A stretch of 11,540 bases of DNA from JAGXOF01 sp046545575 (GCA_046545575.1 JBKGZM010000062.1:1-11540), one strand, 5' to 3'. Positions 1 through 6,594 are shown, counted from the stretch's first letter. The notes: generated by a model not told the origin, from the sequence alone. Translations and numbers: made by a program.

Positions 1-100
1 GGCAGACGCCCTGTGTTGCCGGCTTACCGTTCTTCATGGTTATCGATTTGGCGTCTTTTATTTCCTGCTTCGCTCGGCATTTCACACAGTACGCTTGCAT
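1..100 (-). CDS. DUF5679 family mini-protein (partial, runs off the window)
   Basis: The first 33 codons are visible, starting at ATG 98-100 on the minus strand with a strong AGGAGGTAG Shine-Dalgarno (105-115). The protein begins MQAYCVKCRAKQEIKDAKSI and continues with a TMKNGKPATQGVC segment. This matches the DUF5679 family as I know it: very short proteins, about 50 residues, with a Cys-x2-Cys pair near the start and a second Cys pair after GxC, probably one zinc ribbon. Only the first pair (C5, C8) and the first Cys of the second pair are inside the window. The molecular role of the family is unknown. It sits downstream of the NfeD-like gene on the same strand but has its own promoter-like sequence, so it may be transcribed alone. 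Confidence 0.85.
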   Translation of the reverse strand, partial: MQAYCVKCRAKQEIKDAKSITMKNGKPATQGVC

Positions 101-123
101 CAGACTACCTCCTTTTTGATAAG

Positions 124-153
124 AGCATACAGTAATTGCCAAGTCGGCGTCAA
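124..153 (-). promoter_or_regulatory. Possible sigma70-type promoter of the DUF5679 gene
   Basis: Read on the minus strand, TTGACG (153-148) is followed after 18 bases by TATGCT (129-124). That is five of six and four of six matches to the consensus boxes. The predicted start of transcription is about 117, just before the Shine-Dalgarno of the DUF5679 gene, so the leader would be very short. This is pattern matching only. Confidence 0.4.
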
Positions 154-201
154 GCACATCGCTGCAGCTCACCATCATCCGCGACACCACCCCCGGATTT
201 C

Positions 202-618
202 TCAGTCTCCTACTTTGCCCTCATGCCTTCGCCGAACCACGAGCTTGAGCCCCTCAACATCCTCCACTTCTATCTCCTCACCGGCTCCGATGCTCTTGTC
301 ACCCGCTCTCGCTTTCCATAGCTCGCCCCTGATCTTAACGCTTCCCTCTGGACTCAGAGAGGTGACTGTTACCCCTGTTAGGCCTATCATTCCCTCTTCC
401 CCTATTCCTACCCCTTTGGAAGACGAAGAGACCAGAAGCTTATACCCCAGCCAATAACCAGCTCCCAGAAACGCCAGAACCCCGACCGGGGCCCAGGGAA
501 GAAGTGGAACACCAGCCTTCCACAGGATAACGATCACGATAGCAGCAATGAACACCTCATCAAGGAGCAATACCAATGCTTTGAGAGGCGTTCGCTTTGC
601 CATTTCCTGCTTCCCCAT
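202..618 (-). CDS. Short NfeD-like membrane protein with C-terminal OB-fold domain
   Basis: 138 residues. Two hydrophobic segments (about 14-34 and 41-63) are followed by a soluble C-terminal domain (about 74-130). That domain has the NfeD OB-fold pattern: an EGMIGLTGVTVTSLSPEGSV segment, then GELWKAR, then an acidic GEEIEVEDVEGLKLVV strand pair. Family knowledge: short NfeD proteins lack the ClpP-like serine protease domain of long NfeD and usually act with stomatin/SPFH proteins in membrane microdomain organisation. No stomatin gene lies in this window. The start at 618 is preferred over Met6 because a GAGAGG Shine-Dalgarno lies about 8 bases upstream of it, while Met6 would be only a few bases from any purine-rich stretch. 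It lies about 110 bases downstream of the channel-like gene. Confidence 0.8.
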   Translation of the reverse strand: MGKQEMAKRTPLKALVLLLDEVFIAAIVIVILWKAGVPLLPWAPVGVLAFLGAGYWLGYKLLVSSSSKGVGIGEEGMIGLTGVTVTSLSPEGSVKIRGELWKARAGDKSIGAGEEIEVEDVEGLKLVVRRRHEGKVGD

Positions 619-664
619 TCTTGATCCCTCTCAACTAGATCACTCTAAATCCCGACTTCCCATG

Positions 665-697
665 CTGATACTTACCGGGATTAATATAGAGTATCAG
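665..697. repeat. 8-bp perfect inverted repeat in the NfeD-like gene leader
   Basis: CTGATACT (665-672) and AGTATCAG (690-697) are exact reverse complements separated by 17 bases, between the stop of the channel-like gene and the start of the NfeD-like gene. On the minus strand a TATAAT hexamer (703-698) directly precedes it, but no good -35 box is visible. It could be an operator for a dimeric regulator with half-sites about two and a half helical turns apart, or a hairpin in the 5' leader. Confidence 0.4.
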
Positions 698-726
698 ATT
701 ATAGCTTTGCCCCGCATAACGTGATT

Positions 727-1134
727 TCATGACCTCTGTTTGACGCGGTTTATCTGGGCATTTATCACACTCACCGCAGTCTCCTTTAATGCTTCCAGGT
801 CATCGACGGACAGGTTTTCCAGCTCCTCGAAGTTATTCTGGATAGCTCCGATAAGTTCCCGGGAAGGACGCCGTCGGGGAAGCATATAGTAAGAATAGAG
901 GGTACCGATTATTACCCCGAAGAAGGCGACTGTACTGAAAATCGACCAGGCTGCACCGATTATCATTCCGATAGGGGTAATAGGGCCCGGGGCATTTGCT
1001 TCCTGTGTTTGCATAGCGGTAAAGCTCCACCATAAAGAGTAAGGGTAAGAAGATATTTGTTCATTGACGTTGTGCTCAGCCAGGTAAATACCCAGAGAGG
1101 AAAGCAGCCATAATTCGATGAGGGTAAGAAGCAA
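727..1134 (-). CDS. Small two-TM ion-channel-like protein lacking the canonical K+ filter
   Basis: 135 residues starting at TTG 1134, with AGGAAGG five bases upstream and an in-frame stop at 1150-1152, so the frame cannot extend much further. The layout is that of the two-helix potassium channel pore family (Ion_trans_2): TM1 about 3-20, a pore-helix-like SLWWSFTAMQT segment (33-43), then PITPIGMIIG (51-60), TM2 about 55-83, a basic RRRP stop-transfer and a charged helical cytoplasmic tail (91-135). The LWW...T.MT and P.TP.G.IIG flanks are those normally surrounding the TVGYGD filter, but here the filter itself is replaced by QEANAPG (44-50). It is therefore either a diverged, non-potassium channel or a dead paralogue. 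The reading frame itself is intact. The TTG start and the abnormal filter lower certainty. Confidence 0.6.
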   Translation of the reverse strand: MLLTLIELWLLSSLGIYLAEHNVNEQISSYPYSLWWSFTAMQTQEANAPGPITPIGMIIGAAWSIFSTVAFFGVIIGTLYSYYMLPRRRPSRELIGAIQNNFEELENLSVDDLEALKETAVSVINAQINRVKQRS

Positions 1135-1163
1135 CGCACCCTTCCTGAGCTAATTCCAATGTG

Positions 1164-1540
1164 CTACATCTCATATCCACCCAGATCCACCTCCACATAG
1201 TTCGGCTTCCACAGCTTCGCCAAGACTCTTGTTGGCTGATTCTACCTCTCTTGGAGCATGTAAGTCAATCTGCACGGCGGGAGACAGGCTGGAGAGATCT
1301 CACCCCGGGATAAAGTTGCCAAAAACTCATTGCTAGCGTGTGCTGAGTCCGGTAGTACATACCAAGATCGCCCTATACAGAACCGTCTCGGAAGGTTCAC
1401 GGCATACCGTACACTGTACCACAATCACAGGTCATTCCAGGAAGGGGTTTGCTCACGAAAGGAAGATGGTAGTACTTGTCATGGACTCCATCCAGCAATT
1501 CAATAAAGAGGATTATACTTCTACCGGACGAGGGCTGCTG
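1164..1540 (-). pseudogene. Decayed minus-strand protein gene of unknown family
   Basis: This stretch has no intact gene, but on the minus strand protein-like sequence continues through three frames. About 1540-1400 reads FIELLDGVHDKYYHLPFVSK and then PLPGMTCDCGTVYGMP, ending at TGA 1399-1397. A second frame adds a CREPSETVLYRAIL segment. From about 1350 a third frame reads SAHASNEFLATLSRGEISPA, then CLPPCRLTYMLQER, an in-frame TAG (1242-1244), and continues NQPTRVLAKLWKPNYVEVDL with GGYEM before the stop at 1164-1166. The continuation of plausible protein across a single TAG and at least two frameshifts suggests a gene in decay, or assembly errors. I do not recognise the family. The boundaries are approximate. 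The channel-like gene starts 30 bases beyond its end. Confidence 0.45.
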
Positions 1541-1613
1541 GAGGGGTGTTTATCTGGGTTACGAATCTGAAAAACGCTAGCTACTGAGGGCAGTGCTGGA
1601 GCTGACCATGAGC

Positions 1614-1652
1614 TTTTGAGGGATAGGCAGCCAAGCTGCCTATCCCTCAAAA
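1614..1652. repeat. Perfect 18-bp inverted repeat with 3-base loop
   Basis: TTTTGAGGGATAGGCAGC (1614-1631), loop CAA, and its exact reverse complement (1635-1652) form a very stable hairpin. It lies 7 bases after the stop of the 57-aa gene, where a terminator is expected. However, on both strands the T tract precedes the stem and an A tract follows it, so a U tail would only arise if transcription ended inside the stem. It may be a palindromic repeat element, an RNA-stabilising hairpin, or an atypical terminator shared with the decayed gene. Confidence 0.85.
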
Positions 1653-1659
1653 AAGACCA

Positions 1660-1833
1660 TTACAGCTTCTTGCCTGCCTTCAGACGTTTTACCAGCGATG
1701 GAAAGATATCAGCGTAAACACTTTGATAGGGTCCAGTGAGCATATTAGCTTCAAGCCATTCCCCCACTTCTATCCTCGCTGCCTTTTCTCCTTCTTCCCG
1801 TGCTTTCTGCGCGCTGTCCTTTTCAGCACTCAT
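1660..1833 (-). CDS. Small charged hypothetical protein, 57 aa
   Basis: The start is ATG 1833 (protein begins MSAEKDSAQKAREEGEKAAR), chosen because AAGGAGG lies 8 bases upstream. The longer frame to 1902 would run through this Shine-Dalgarno and has no ribosome site of its own. The N-terminal third is a highly charged Lys/Glu helix. The C-terminal part (GEWLEANMLTGPYQSVYADI followed by FPSLVKRLKAGKKL) is amphipathic and basic at the end. There are no cysteines, signal peptide or membrane segment. I do not recognise a family. It appears to be monocistronic: a promoter lies upstream and a hairpin immediately downstream, and the next gene upstream is 190 bases away. Confidence 0.65.
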   Translation of the reverse strand: MSAEKDSAQKAREEGEKAARIEVGEWLEANMLTGPYQSVYADIFPSLVKRLKAGKKL

Positions 1834-1908
1834 ATTGCTTTCCTCCTTATTCAAATCTCTTTTTAGATACATTGATGAAGTCCCCTGTGATAAGGGAGCC
1901 ACAGGCTT

Positions 1909-1938
1909 ATATTAAACCTCAATATTCCCAGTTGTCAA
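1909..1938 (-). promoter_or_regulatory. Sigma70-type promoter for the 57-aa gene
   Basis: On the minus strand a perfect TTGACA (1938-1933) is followed after 18 bases by TAATAT (1914-1909). Transcription would start near 1902, giving a leader of about 70 bases. The first bases of that leader hold a small inverted repeat, CCTGTG (1884-1889) with CACAGG (1900-1905). The -35 is ideal and the -10 is moderate. Confidence 0.5.
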
Positions 1939-2024
1939 CCAAAGTTAGCATCCCGCTATGGCAAGGCTTCGTTAAGAGCGATCTCATATCCTTGTTCAAG
2001 TCTCATTTAATCACGTCCTGATAT

Positions 2025-2258
2025 TTAAGGCTTCCTCGTTCTCGTTCCCGAACAAGTGAAGGAGTGCTGCTTCATTTTGATCCATTTGCCTTCATCGATA
2101 CCGATCAAATTACCGCACTGACACTGAACTTCGTCTCCATCGCGGATGCTGAAATCTTTGATGATCCGCCCCTTCCAACAGTGTAGAAGCCGTCCTTTCC
2201 CAACCTTTACATATCTGAAAACCCTGCTCCCACATTTACTACACTTTACCGTTATCAT
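2025..2258 (-). CDS. Small zinc-ribbon protein, 77 aa
   Basis: The protein begins MITVKCSKCGSRVFRYVKVG. A Cys-x2-Cys knuckle (C6, C9) and a Cys-x-Cys pair (C46, C48, in a VQCQCGN segment) make a plausible single zinc site. C27 (LLHCW) and C69 are extra. The spacing suggests a rubredoxin-like or zinc-ribbon fold with a basic middle (KGRLLHCWKGRIIKD), which could bind nucleic acid or a protein partner. I recall similar small ribbons in Dehalococcoidia-type genomes but know no assigned role. The Shine-Dalgarno is weak (AGAG about 9 bases before ATG 2258). It has its own divergent intergenic region upstream and is not close to the genes on either side, so it is probably transcribed alone. Confidence 0.75.
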   Translation of the reverse strand: MITVKCSKCGSRVFRYVKVGKGRLLHCWKGRIIKDFSIRDGDEVQCQCGNLIGIDEGKWIKMKQHSFTCSGTRTRKP

Positions 2259-2376
2259 TGCTAAAACTCTTTGCAGCCTTAACCCTCCCTACAGTATCAC
2301 ATTTTCTCCAATGATCAAAGGTTACCCTCTGCGATAATTGGTGATAGCATAACATTGAAGCTAAAGAGGGCTGGCA

Positions 2377-2520
2377 ATGCAGGTGGAGATACTGGGGGCG
2401 GAATCACTAGGGGTTCGTGGTCTCTGCTGTGTGGTCAGGACAAAAGATCGCAAGGTGGTTATCGATCCCGGCGTTGCCCTGGGGTTCAGCCGACAAGGCT
2501 TGATGCCGCCCCCAGTATAA
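2377..2520 (+). pseudogene. N-terminal remnant of a UPF0282-like MBL-fold hydrolase
   Basis: ATG 2377 with an AGAGGG Shine-Dalgarno opens a 47-codon frame (MQVEILGAESLGVRGL, then KDRKVVIDPGVALG, then GLMPPPV) that ends at TAA 2518-2520. The ESLGVR and IDPGVALG blocks and the PPPV turn match the beginning of UPF0282 MBL-fold proteins, which normally run about 300 residues and carry the HxHxDH metal site further on. After the stop the same frame still reads a plausible continuation (VIAMQIAHFTNQTLKAIF) to another TAA at about 2577, and then similarity fades. No metal-binding histidine block follows, so the gene is truncated and inactive. The stop may come from a CAA to TAA change. Confidence 0.65.
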
Positions 2521-2544
2521 GTCATAGCCATGCAAATCGCTCAC

Positions 2545-2573
2545 TTTACAAATCAGACACTCAAAGCTATATT
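2545..2573 (+). promoter_or_regulatory. Strong sigma70-type promoter for the molybdopterin oxidoreductase operon
   Basis: TTTACA (2545-2550), a 17-base spacer, and TATATT (2568-2573) give five of six matches in each box at ideal spacing. Transcription would start near 2580, leaving a leader of about 108 bases before ATG 2689. The promoter lies within the decayed remains of the UPF0282-like gene. A GC-rich stretch (about 2605-2627, including a run of G) sits in the leader. Confidence 0.6.
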
Positions 2574-2688
2574 TTAAACGGCGGGTCAATCGATGCCACA
2601 AATCACCTGCCACCGGGGGGGGCCACAACGAAATCCTGCTGATGTAACTGGTCCTGATAAAGGGAGGATGAAATCAACGGAGGATTAG

Positions 2689-4749
2689 ATGAGTTCTACT
2701 GACGATGTAGAGATCGTAAAAACTATCTGCCCCATGTGCCTGAAGTCTTGCGGTATAGATGCCCATGTTGAAGACGGGAAGCTAACAAATGTCACTCCCA
2801 TGAAAGAGCATCCCTTCAATGTCCTTTGTGTCAAATCCCGGGCACTGGCGGATTGGGTTTATTCCAGGCACAGGGTGACGCAGCCGCTCAGGAACACAGG
2901 CTCGGGCTGGAAAGAGATCTCCTGGGATGAGGCGTTCGACCATATAGCGGACAGGTTGGAATACGTGAGAGCCCACTATGGAGCGAAGTCATTTGTTGCG
3001 CATTTGGGGAATCCCTTCATCGGGAACCAGGTCCCGATGGTAGCAAAGCGATTTTGCAGTCTGTATGGCACACCGAACTATACCTCGGGAGCTTCGCTCT
3101 GTTTCGCGGCCAAAGGGATAGGACACGGGCTGTCACTGGGTAAGCGGATGGTGCCCCTTTTCCCAAGCTACTCCGGGACCAGGTGCGTCGTCGTGTGGGG
3201 CTTCAACCCTGATGAGAGCGACGCTCAGCAGGCAAGAGATGCCCGGTCTGCCAGGAGAAATGGAGCAAAGCTGATAGTAATTGACCCGAGGGCGATTCCC
3301 CTATCCAGAGATGCGGATATATATGCTCAGATTAAACCCGGGACCGATGCTGCCCTGGCACTTGGTTTGCTGAATGTCATCATCGGCGAGAAACTCTACG
3401 ATAGCGACTTTGTCCAGAACTGGACTGTGGGATTCGATGAGCTAAGAGAGCATGTCAGGAGCTATCCCCCCGAAGCTGTTGAAAGACTAACCTGGATACC
3501 AGCCGATATGATAAGGGATATAGCACGAATGTATGCCGGCAGCAAGCCGGCTACCATTACGCAGGGTGTGTCTCTCGACCATAGCACTTCAGGCGTCGAT
3601 ACGAGCAGAGCTATTTCTATCTTGATATCCATTACGGGGAACCTCGACAAATATGGAGGCAATACATACAGCCAGCCGTTGAGGCAGGCCAGCCTGAGAG
3701 TGAAGGGGAACGTCTCCGTCGATGAGGCGATCGGTGCCGAGTACCCGATATACGGGAAGATGACCACTGAGACGACTTCGGTCCCCGTGCCCGATGCTAT
3801 GGTTACTGGGAATCCTTACACGGTGAAGGCGCTCATTGTGCAGGGAAGCAACCCCCTGCTAACATGGCCCAATGCAAAGAAGGTCATAGAGGGCTTAAAG
3901 AAACTCGACCTGCTGGTCGTCTCCGATCTGTTCATAACTGAGACAGCCAGACACGCTGACATATTCCTGCCGGCAGCCAGCTTCATGGAAGAGGATATAT
4001 TGAAGGATTACACGATGAATGGATTGGGCCAGGTGGTTTTGGGGAATAAAGCGATAGACCCCCCAGCAGGGTGTCTGGAGGACTGGAAAGTTTGGGCTGA
4101 ATTGGGGAAGAGAATGGGGTATGGAGAGTCTTTTCCCTGGACAACAGCCAGTGAACTCTTTGAGACATTGCTTGAGCCCTCCGGCGTTACACTGGGCCAG
4201 CTAAAGGAAAACCCGGGCGGCGTGGTATTCCATCAGATCGGTCAACAGAATTATCTTAACTCAGGATTCACTACTCCTTCGGGAAAGGTAGAAATATTTT
4301 CCCAGCGAATGATTGACTCTGGTTATGACCCGCTTCCAAAGTTCGAAGATAATGTGAGTGGGACGGAGTTGGCGAATGACTACCCATTTGTGCTGATCTC
4401 TGGTCCCAGAATAAACGCTTATACGCATTCTCGTTTCCGTAATATTGATCGCCTGAGAAAGTTGTCACCTGAGCCGTTGCTCGAGATGAACCGATATTCG
4501 GCCGAAAAAGAGGGTATCTCCGACGGTGATACAGTACTCGTCGAGTCACAGATGGGGAGTATTGAATTAGAGGCCACTCTGACAGAAGACATCCATCCCA
4601 GTGTGATAAGCATGCAGCATGGGTGGGAAAGCGCCAATTGTAACCTTCTGACTGACGATCATAATCGCGATCCAGTCTCCGCATACCCAGCTTTCAAGTC
4701 GGTGATGTGTCGTGTTAAAAAGGCCTCGAAAGCCTCTGCCCGCGTATAG
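2689..4749 (+). CDS. Stand-alone molybdopterin oxidoreductase (DMSO reductase superfamily)
   Basis: 686 residues, starting at ATG 2689 with a GGAGG Shine-Dalgarno. The N-terminal [4Fe-4S] motif is C14-x2-C17-x3-C21-x25-C47. The molybdopterin domain follows, and Cys138 (GASLCFAAKG) stands where the metal ligand of this superfamily is expected. Conserved cofactor segments include VVWGFNPDES, LIVIDPRAI, the VQGSNPLLTWP loop and TETARHADIFLPAASFMEED. The C-terminal dinucleotide-binding domain spans about 560-680 (LISGPRINAYTHSRFRNI, then HGWESANCN). There is no twin-arginine signal, so it should be cytoplasmic. Size and layout fit FdhF/BisC-like catalytic subunits, but no iron-sulfur or membrane subunit is adjacent. 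Substrate and choice of Mo or W cannot be read. An NDUFA9-like dehydrogenase follows after 21 bases, probably co-transcribed. Confidence 0.92.
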   Translation: MSSTDDVEIVKTICPMCLKSCGIDAHVEDGKLTNVTPMKEHPFNVLCVKSRALADWVYSRHRVTQPLRNTGSGWKEISWDEAFDHIADRLEYVRAHYGAKSFVAHLGNPFIGNQVPMVAKRFCSLYGTPNYTSGASLCFAAKGIGHGLSLGKRMVPLFPSYSGTRCVVVWGFNPDESDAQQARDARSARRNGAKLIVIDPRAIPLSRDADIYAQIKPGTDAALALGLLNVIIGEKLYDSDFVQNWTVGFDELREHVRSYPPEAVERLTWIPADMIRDIARMYAGSKPATITQGVSLDHSTSGVDTSRAISILISITGNLDKYGGNTYSQPLRQASLRVKGNVSVDEAIGAEYPIYGKMTTETTSVPVPDAMVTGNPYTVKALIVQGSNPLLTWPNAKKVIEGLKKLDLLVVSDLFITETARHADIFLPAASFMEEDILKDYTMNGLGQVVLGNKAIDPPAGCLEDWKVWAELGKRMGYGESFPWTTASELFETLLEPSGVTLGQLKENPGGVVFHQIGQQNYLNSGFTTPSGKVEIFSQRMIDSGYDPLPKFEDNVSGTELANDYPFVLISGPRINAYTHSRFRNIDRLRKLSPEPLLEMNRYSAEKEGISDGDTVLVESQMGSIELEATLTEDIHPSVISMQHGWESANCNLLTDDHNRDPVSAYPAFKSVMCRVKKASKASARV

Positions 4750-4770
4750 GCCTGTGTGAAGGAGGATAAA

Positions 4771-5658
4771 ATGGTTTGCTGTGTTACAGGCAGTACAGGC
4801 TTTGTCGGAAGACATATAGTCAAGGACCTGTGTGCCAGAGGACTGCAAGTGAGATGCCTCACACGGCCTACATCGGATCTGAGACCTCTGGTGGGATTGG
4901 GCGTTGAAACGGTCCAGGGAGATATCACCAGTGTATCGTCACTGGAGAGGGCATTACAGGGTGTTGAAACCGTGGTGCACCTGGTAGCTATAATCAGGGA
5001 AAGCAAAGGTGCTACCTTCGAAAGTATAAATCTCACTGGGACAAAGAACCTCCTCAAGGCAGCAAAAAGTGCGGGAGTAAAAAGAATCGTTTACATGAGC
5101 AATCTCGGGGCTGGTCCGGACCAGCGTTTCCCACTTCTCTACAACAAGTGGCGAGCTGAAGAGGAGGTGAAAAACAGCGGAATGGACTTCGTCATTCTTC
5201 GCCCTTCGGTGATATTTGGCAGGGGAGACGGATTCATAACAGTCCTGGCAGACGCCATCAAGAAGTCGCCAGTGGCCCCTGTGATAGGCTCCGGCAGCAC
5301 CAGATTTCAGATGATCTCCGTGGAGGATGTTGCTGCCTGCGTCGCTCAGTCTTTACAGGATGAAGGGCTCGTTAATCAGACGCTTCCACTGGGTGGGCCA
5401 GAGCAATTGACCTACGAACAGGTCCTTGACTTGATTCTGGACAGGTTCAGAATAAGACGTCCAAAAGTGCATATCCCGGTGTCTCTGATGCAGTATGTTG
5501 TAGGAGCAGGGGAACAGCTTCGGATAAAACTCCCGATAACCCCGGCACAGCTTGACCTTATTACCAGAGACAACGTTACTGACCTCGATGTGGTGCAAAG
5601 TGTGTTCGGATTTAGCCCTGTTCCGTTAAACGAGAGAATAGATAAATTAGTGCGCTAG
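4771..5658 (+). CDS. NDUFA9-like atypical short-chain dehydrogenase (NAD(P)-binding)
   Basis: 295 residues. The start is ATG 4771 with AAGGAGG five bases upstream. The in-frame GTG at 4756 directly abuts that ribosome site and is rejected. The Rossmann signature is TGSTGFVG (residues 6-13), followed by a D-rich GDITSVSSLERAL and VETVVHLVAI. The canonical YxxxK active site is not preserved (LLYNKWRAEEEV at the usual place), which fits the atypical SDR group that includes the complex I accessory subunit NDUFA9. ILRPSVIFGRGDGF and FQMISVEDVA are typical of that group. Bacterial members often bind NAD(P) without a proven reaction. It follows the molybdopterin enzyme by 21 bases and is presumably in the same transcript. 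It could supply or sense reduced pyridine nucleotide, or act in quinone or isoprenoid chemistry; neither is shown. Confidence 0.88.
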   Translation: MVCCVTGSTGFVGRHIVKDLCARGLQVRCLTRPTSDLRPLVGLGVETVQGDITSVSSLERALQGVETVVHLVAIIRESKGATFESINLTGTKNLLKAAKSAGVKRIVYMSNLGAGPDQRFPLLYNKWRAEEEVKNSGMDFVILRPSVIFGRGDGFITVLADAIKKSPVAPVIGSGSTRFQMISVEDVAACVAQSLQDEGLVNQTLPLGGPEQLTYEQVLDLILDRFRIRRPKVHIPVSLMQYVVGAGEQLRIKLPITPAQLDLITRDNVTDLDVVQSVFGFSPVPLNERIDKLVR

Positions 5659-5662
5659 ACCG

Positions 5663-5691
5663 TTAAATCGCAACTCTTCCTGTGCTAGAAT
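5663..5691 (+). promoter_or_regulatory. Weak candidate promoter before the MBL lipoprotein
   Basis: TTAAAT (5663-5668), a 17-base spacer and TAGAAT (5686-5691) lie in the 80-base gap after the SDR gene. The -10 is good but the -35 is poor. The nonamer GAATCTGGA occurs twice here (5688-5696 and 5722-5730), the second copy containing the Shine-Dalgarno of the next gene. Confidence 0.25.
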
Positions 5692-5738
5692 CTGGATGAA
5701 CGATTCAGATTTCCTTTTGGTGAATCTGGAGGCCATTA

Positions 5739-6575
5739 ATGAAGGCCGGATGTTTGGCGCTTTTGGTCGTATTCCTTTTCCCATTGTCCTCGTGTGCTTA
5801 TTATGAACCTTCACCTGAGCGGACTCCCAAGCAGACTCCCGCAACCCAGGCTGCGTTAATGCTAACCATAGTATATGATAACAACGATTATGATCAGCGC
5901 CTGGAAACGAGGTGGGGATTCTCCTGCTTTATCAAGGGGCTGGAAAAGAACGTTCTGTTCGACACCGGAGCTGACAGTCCCACTTTGCTCAGCAATATGG
6001 AGAAGCTCGATATCGATCCCGCGGATGTCGATGTGGTCGTCCTCTCACACATACATGGCGACCATGTCGGTGGACTGGATGGCTTCCTCAAAGAAAACAG
6101 CGATGTCACCGTTTACCTGCCTGAGTCTTTTCCCTCGAGCTTTAAGGATAATGTCAGCTCAAGTGGCGCAGAGGTAAATGAGGTATCAAAAGCCAAAAAG
6201 GTTTTTGGAGGCGTTTATACCACTGGTGAGCTTGGCAGTGGGATAAAGGAGCAATCGCTGGTTGTAACAACTGAGAAAGGCATGGTGATAGTAACCGGCT
6301 GTGCGCATCCTGGCGTAGTGAATATCGTAGATAAAGCTAGGGACATAGTGCCGGAGGAGCCAGTGTGTCTGGTCGTTGGCGGCTTTCACATGAGCAGCGC
6401 ATCCAGAGCTCAAATTCAGTCCGTGATCGAAGGCTTCCGCGACTTAGGGGTGATGAATGTGGCTCCGTGCCACTGCAGTGGCGACGAAACGCGCAGGTTA
6501 TTCAAGCAGGAATACGGGGAGAACTACATCGAGAGCGGAGTGGGCAAGAGAATAGGAGTGCCATGTGAGAGGTAA
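5739..6575 (+). CDS. Secreted lipoprotein with metallo-beta-lactamase fold (DHPS-like MBL)
   Basis: 278 residues, starting at ATG 5739 with CTGGAGG upstream. Residues 1-19 are a lipoprotein signal (hydrophobic core 5-15, lipobox L16-S17-S18-C19), so the mature protein should be anchored on the outer face of the membrane. A short Pro/Thr-rich linker precedes the fold. Metal ligands are visible: SHIHGDHVGG (H104, H106, D108, H109), GCAHPG (H190) and GGFHM (H217), plus H245 in APCHCSGDE. The FDTGADS turn is also typical. This set resembles the MBL subgroup annotated as 7,8-dihydropterin-6-methyl-4-(beta-D-ribofuranosyl)-aminobenzene-5'-phosphate synthase, whose members are mostly cytoplasmic. 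An extracytoplasmic copy therefore probably acts on a different substrate. It is 80 bases after the SDR gene and may form a separate unit. Confidence 0.88.
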   Translation: MKAGCLALLVVFLFPLSSCAYYEPSPERTPKQTPATQAALMLTIVYDNNDYDQRLETRWGFSCFIKGLEKNVLFDTGADSPTLLSNMEKLDIDPADVDVVVLSHIHGDHVGGLDGFLKENSDVTVYLPESFPSSFKDNVSSSGAEVNEVSKAKKVFGGVYTTGELGSGIKEQSLVVTTEKGMVIVTGCAHPGVVNIVDKARDIVPEEPVCLVVGGFHMSSASRAQIQSVIEGFRDLGVMNVAPCHCSGDETRRLFKQEYGENYIESGVGKRIGVPCER

Positions 6576-6594
6576 GTCTTTCCAAAAGACGGCT

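Noticed and set aside
95..457. 120-aa plus-strand open frame rich in Ser and Pro
   Set aside because: It is antisense to the NfeD-like gene and the DUF5679 start; the low-complexity composition is that of an antisense shadow.
1340..1570. 76-aa plus-strand open frame
   Set aside because: No Shine-Dalgarno, no recognisable composition, and the opposite strand carries more protein-like (decayed) sequence.
1614..1652. Classical rho-independent terminator
   Set aside because: The stem is perfect, but no U tract follows it on either strand.
2355..2642. 95-aa plus-strand open frame in the intergenic region
   Set aside because: It is out of frame with the UPF0282-like remnant, has no ribosome site at a credible start and shows no domain.
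2689..2780. Twin-arginine signal on the molybdopterin oxidoreductase
   Set aside because: The N-terminus has no RR motif or hydrophobic stretch before the first cysteine of the cluster motif.
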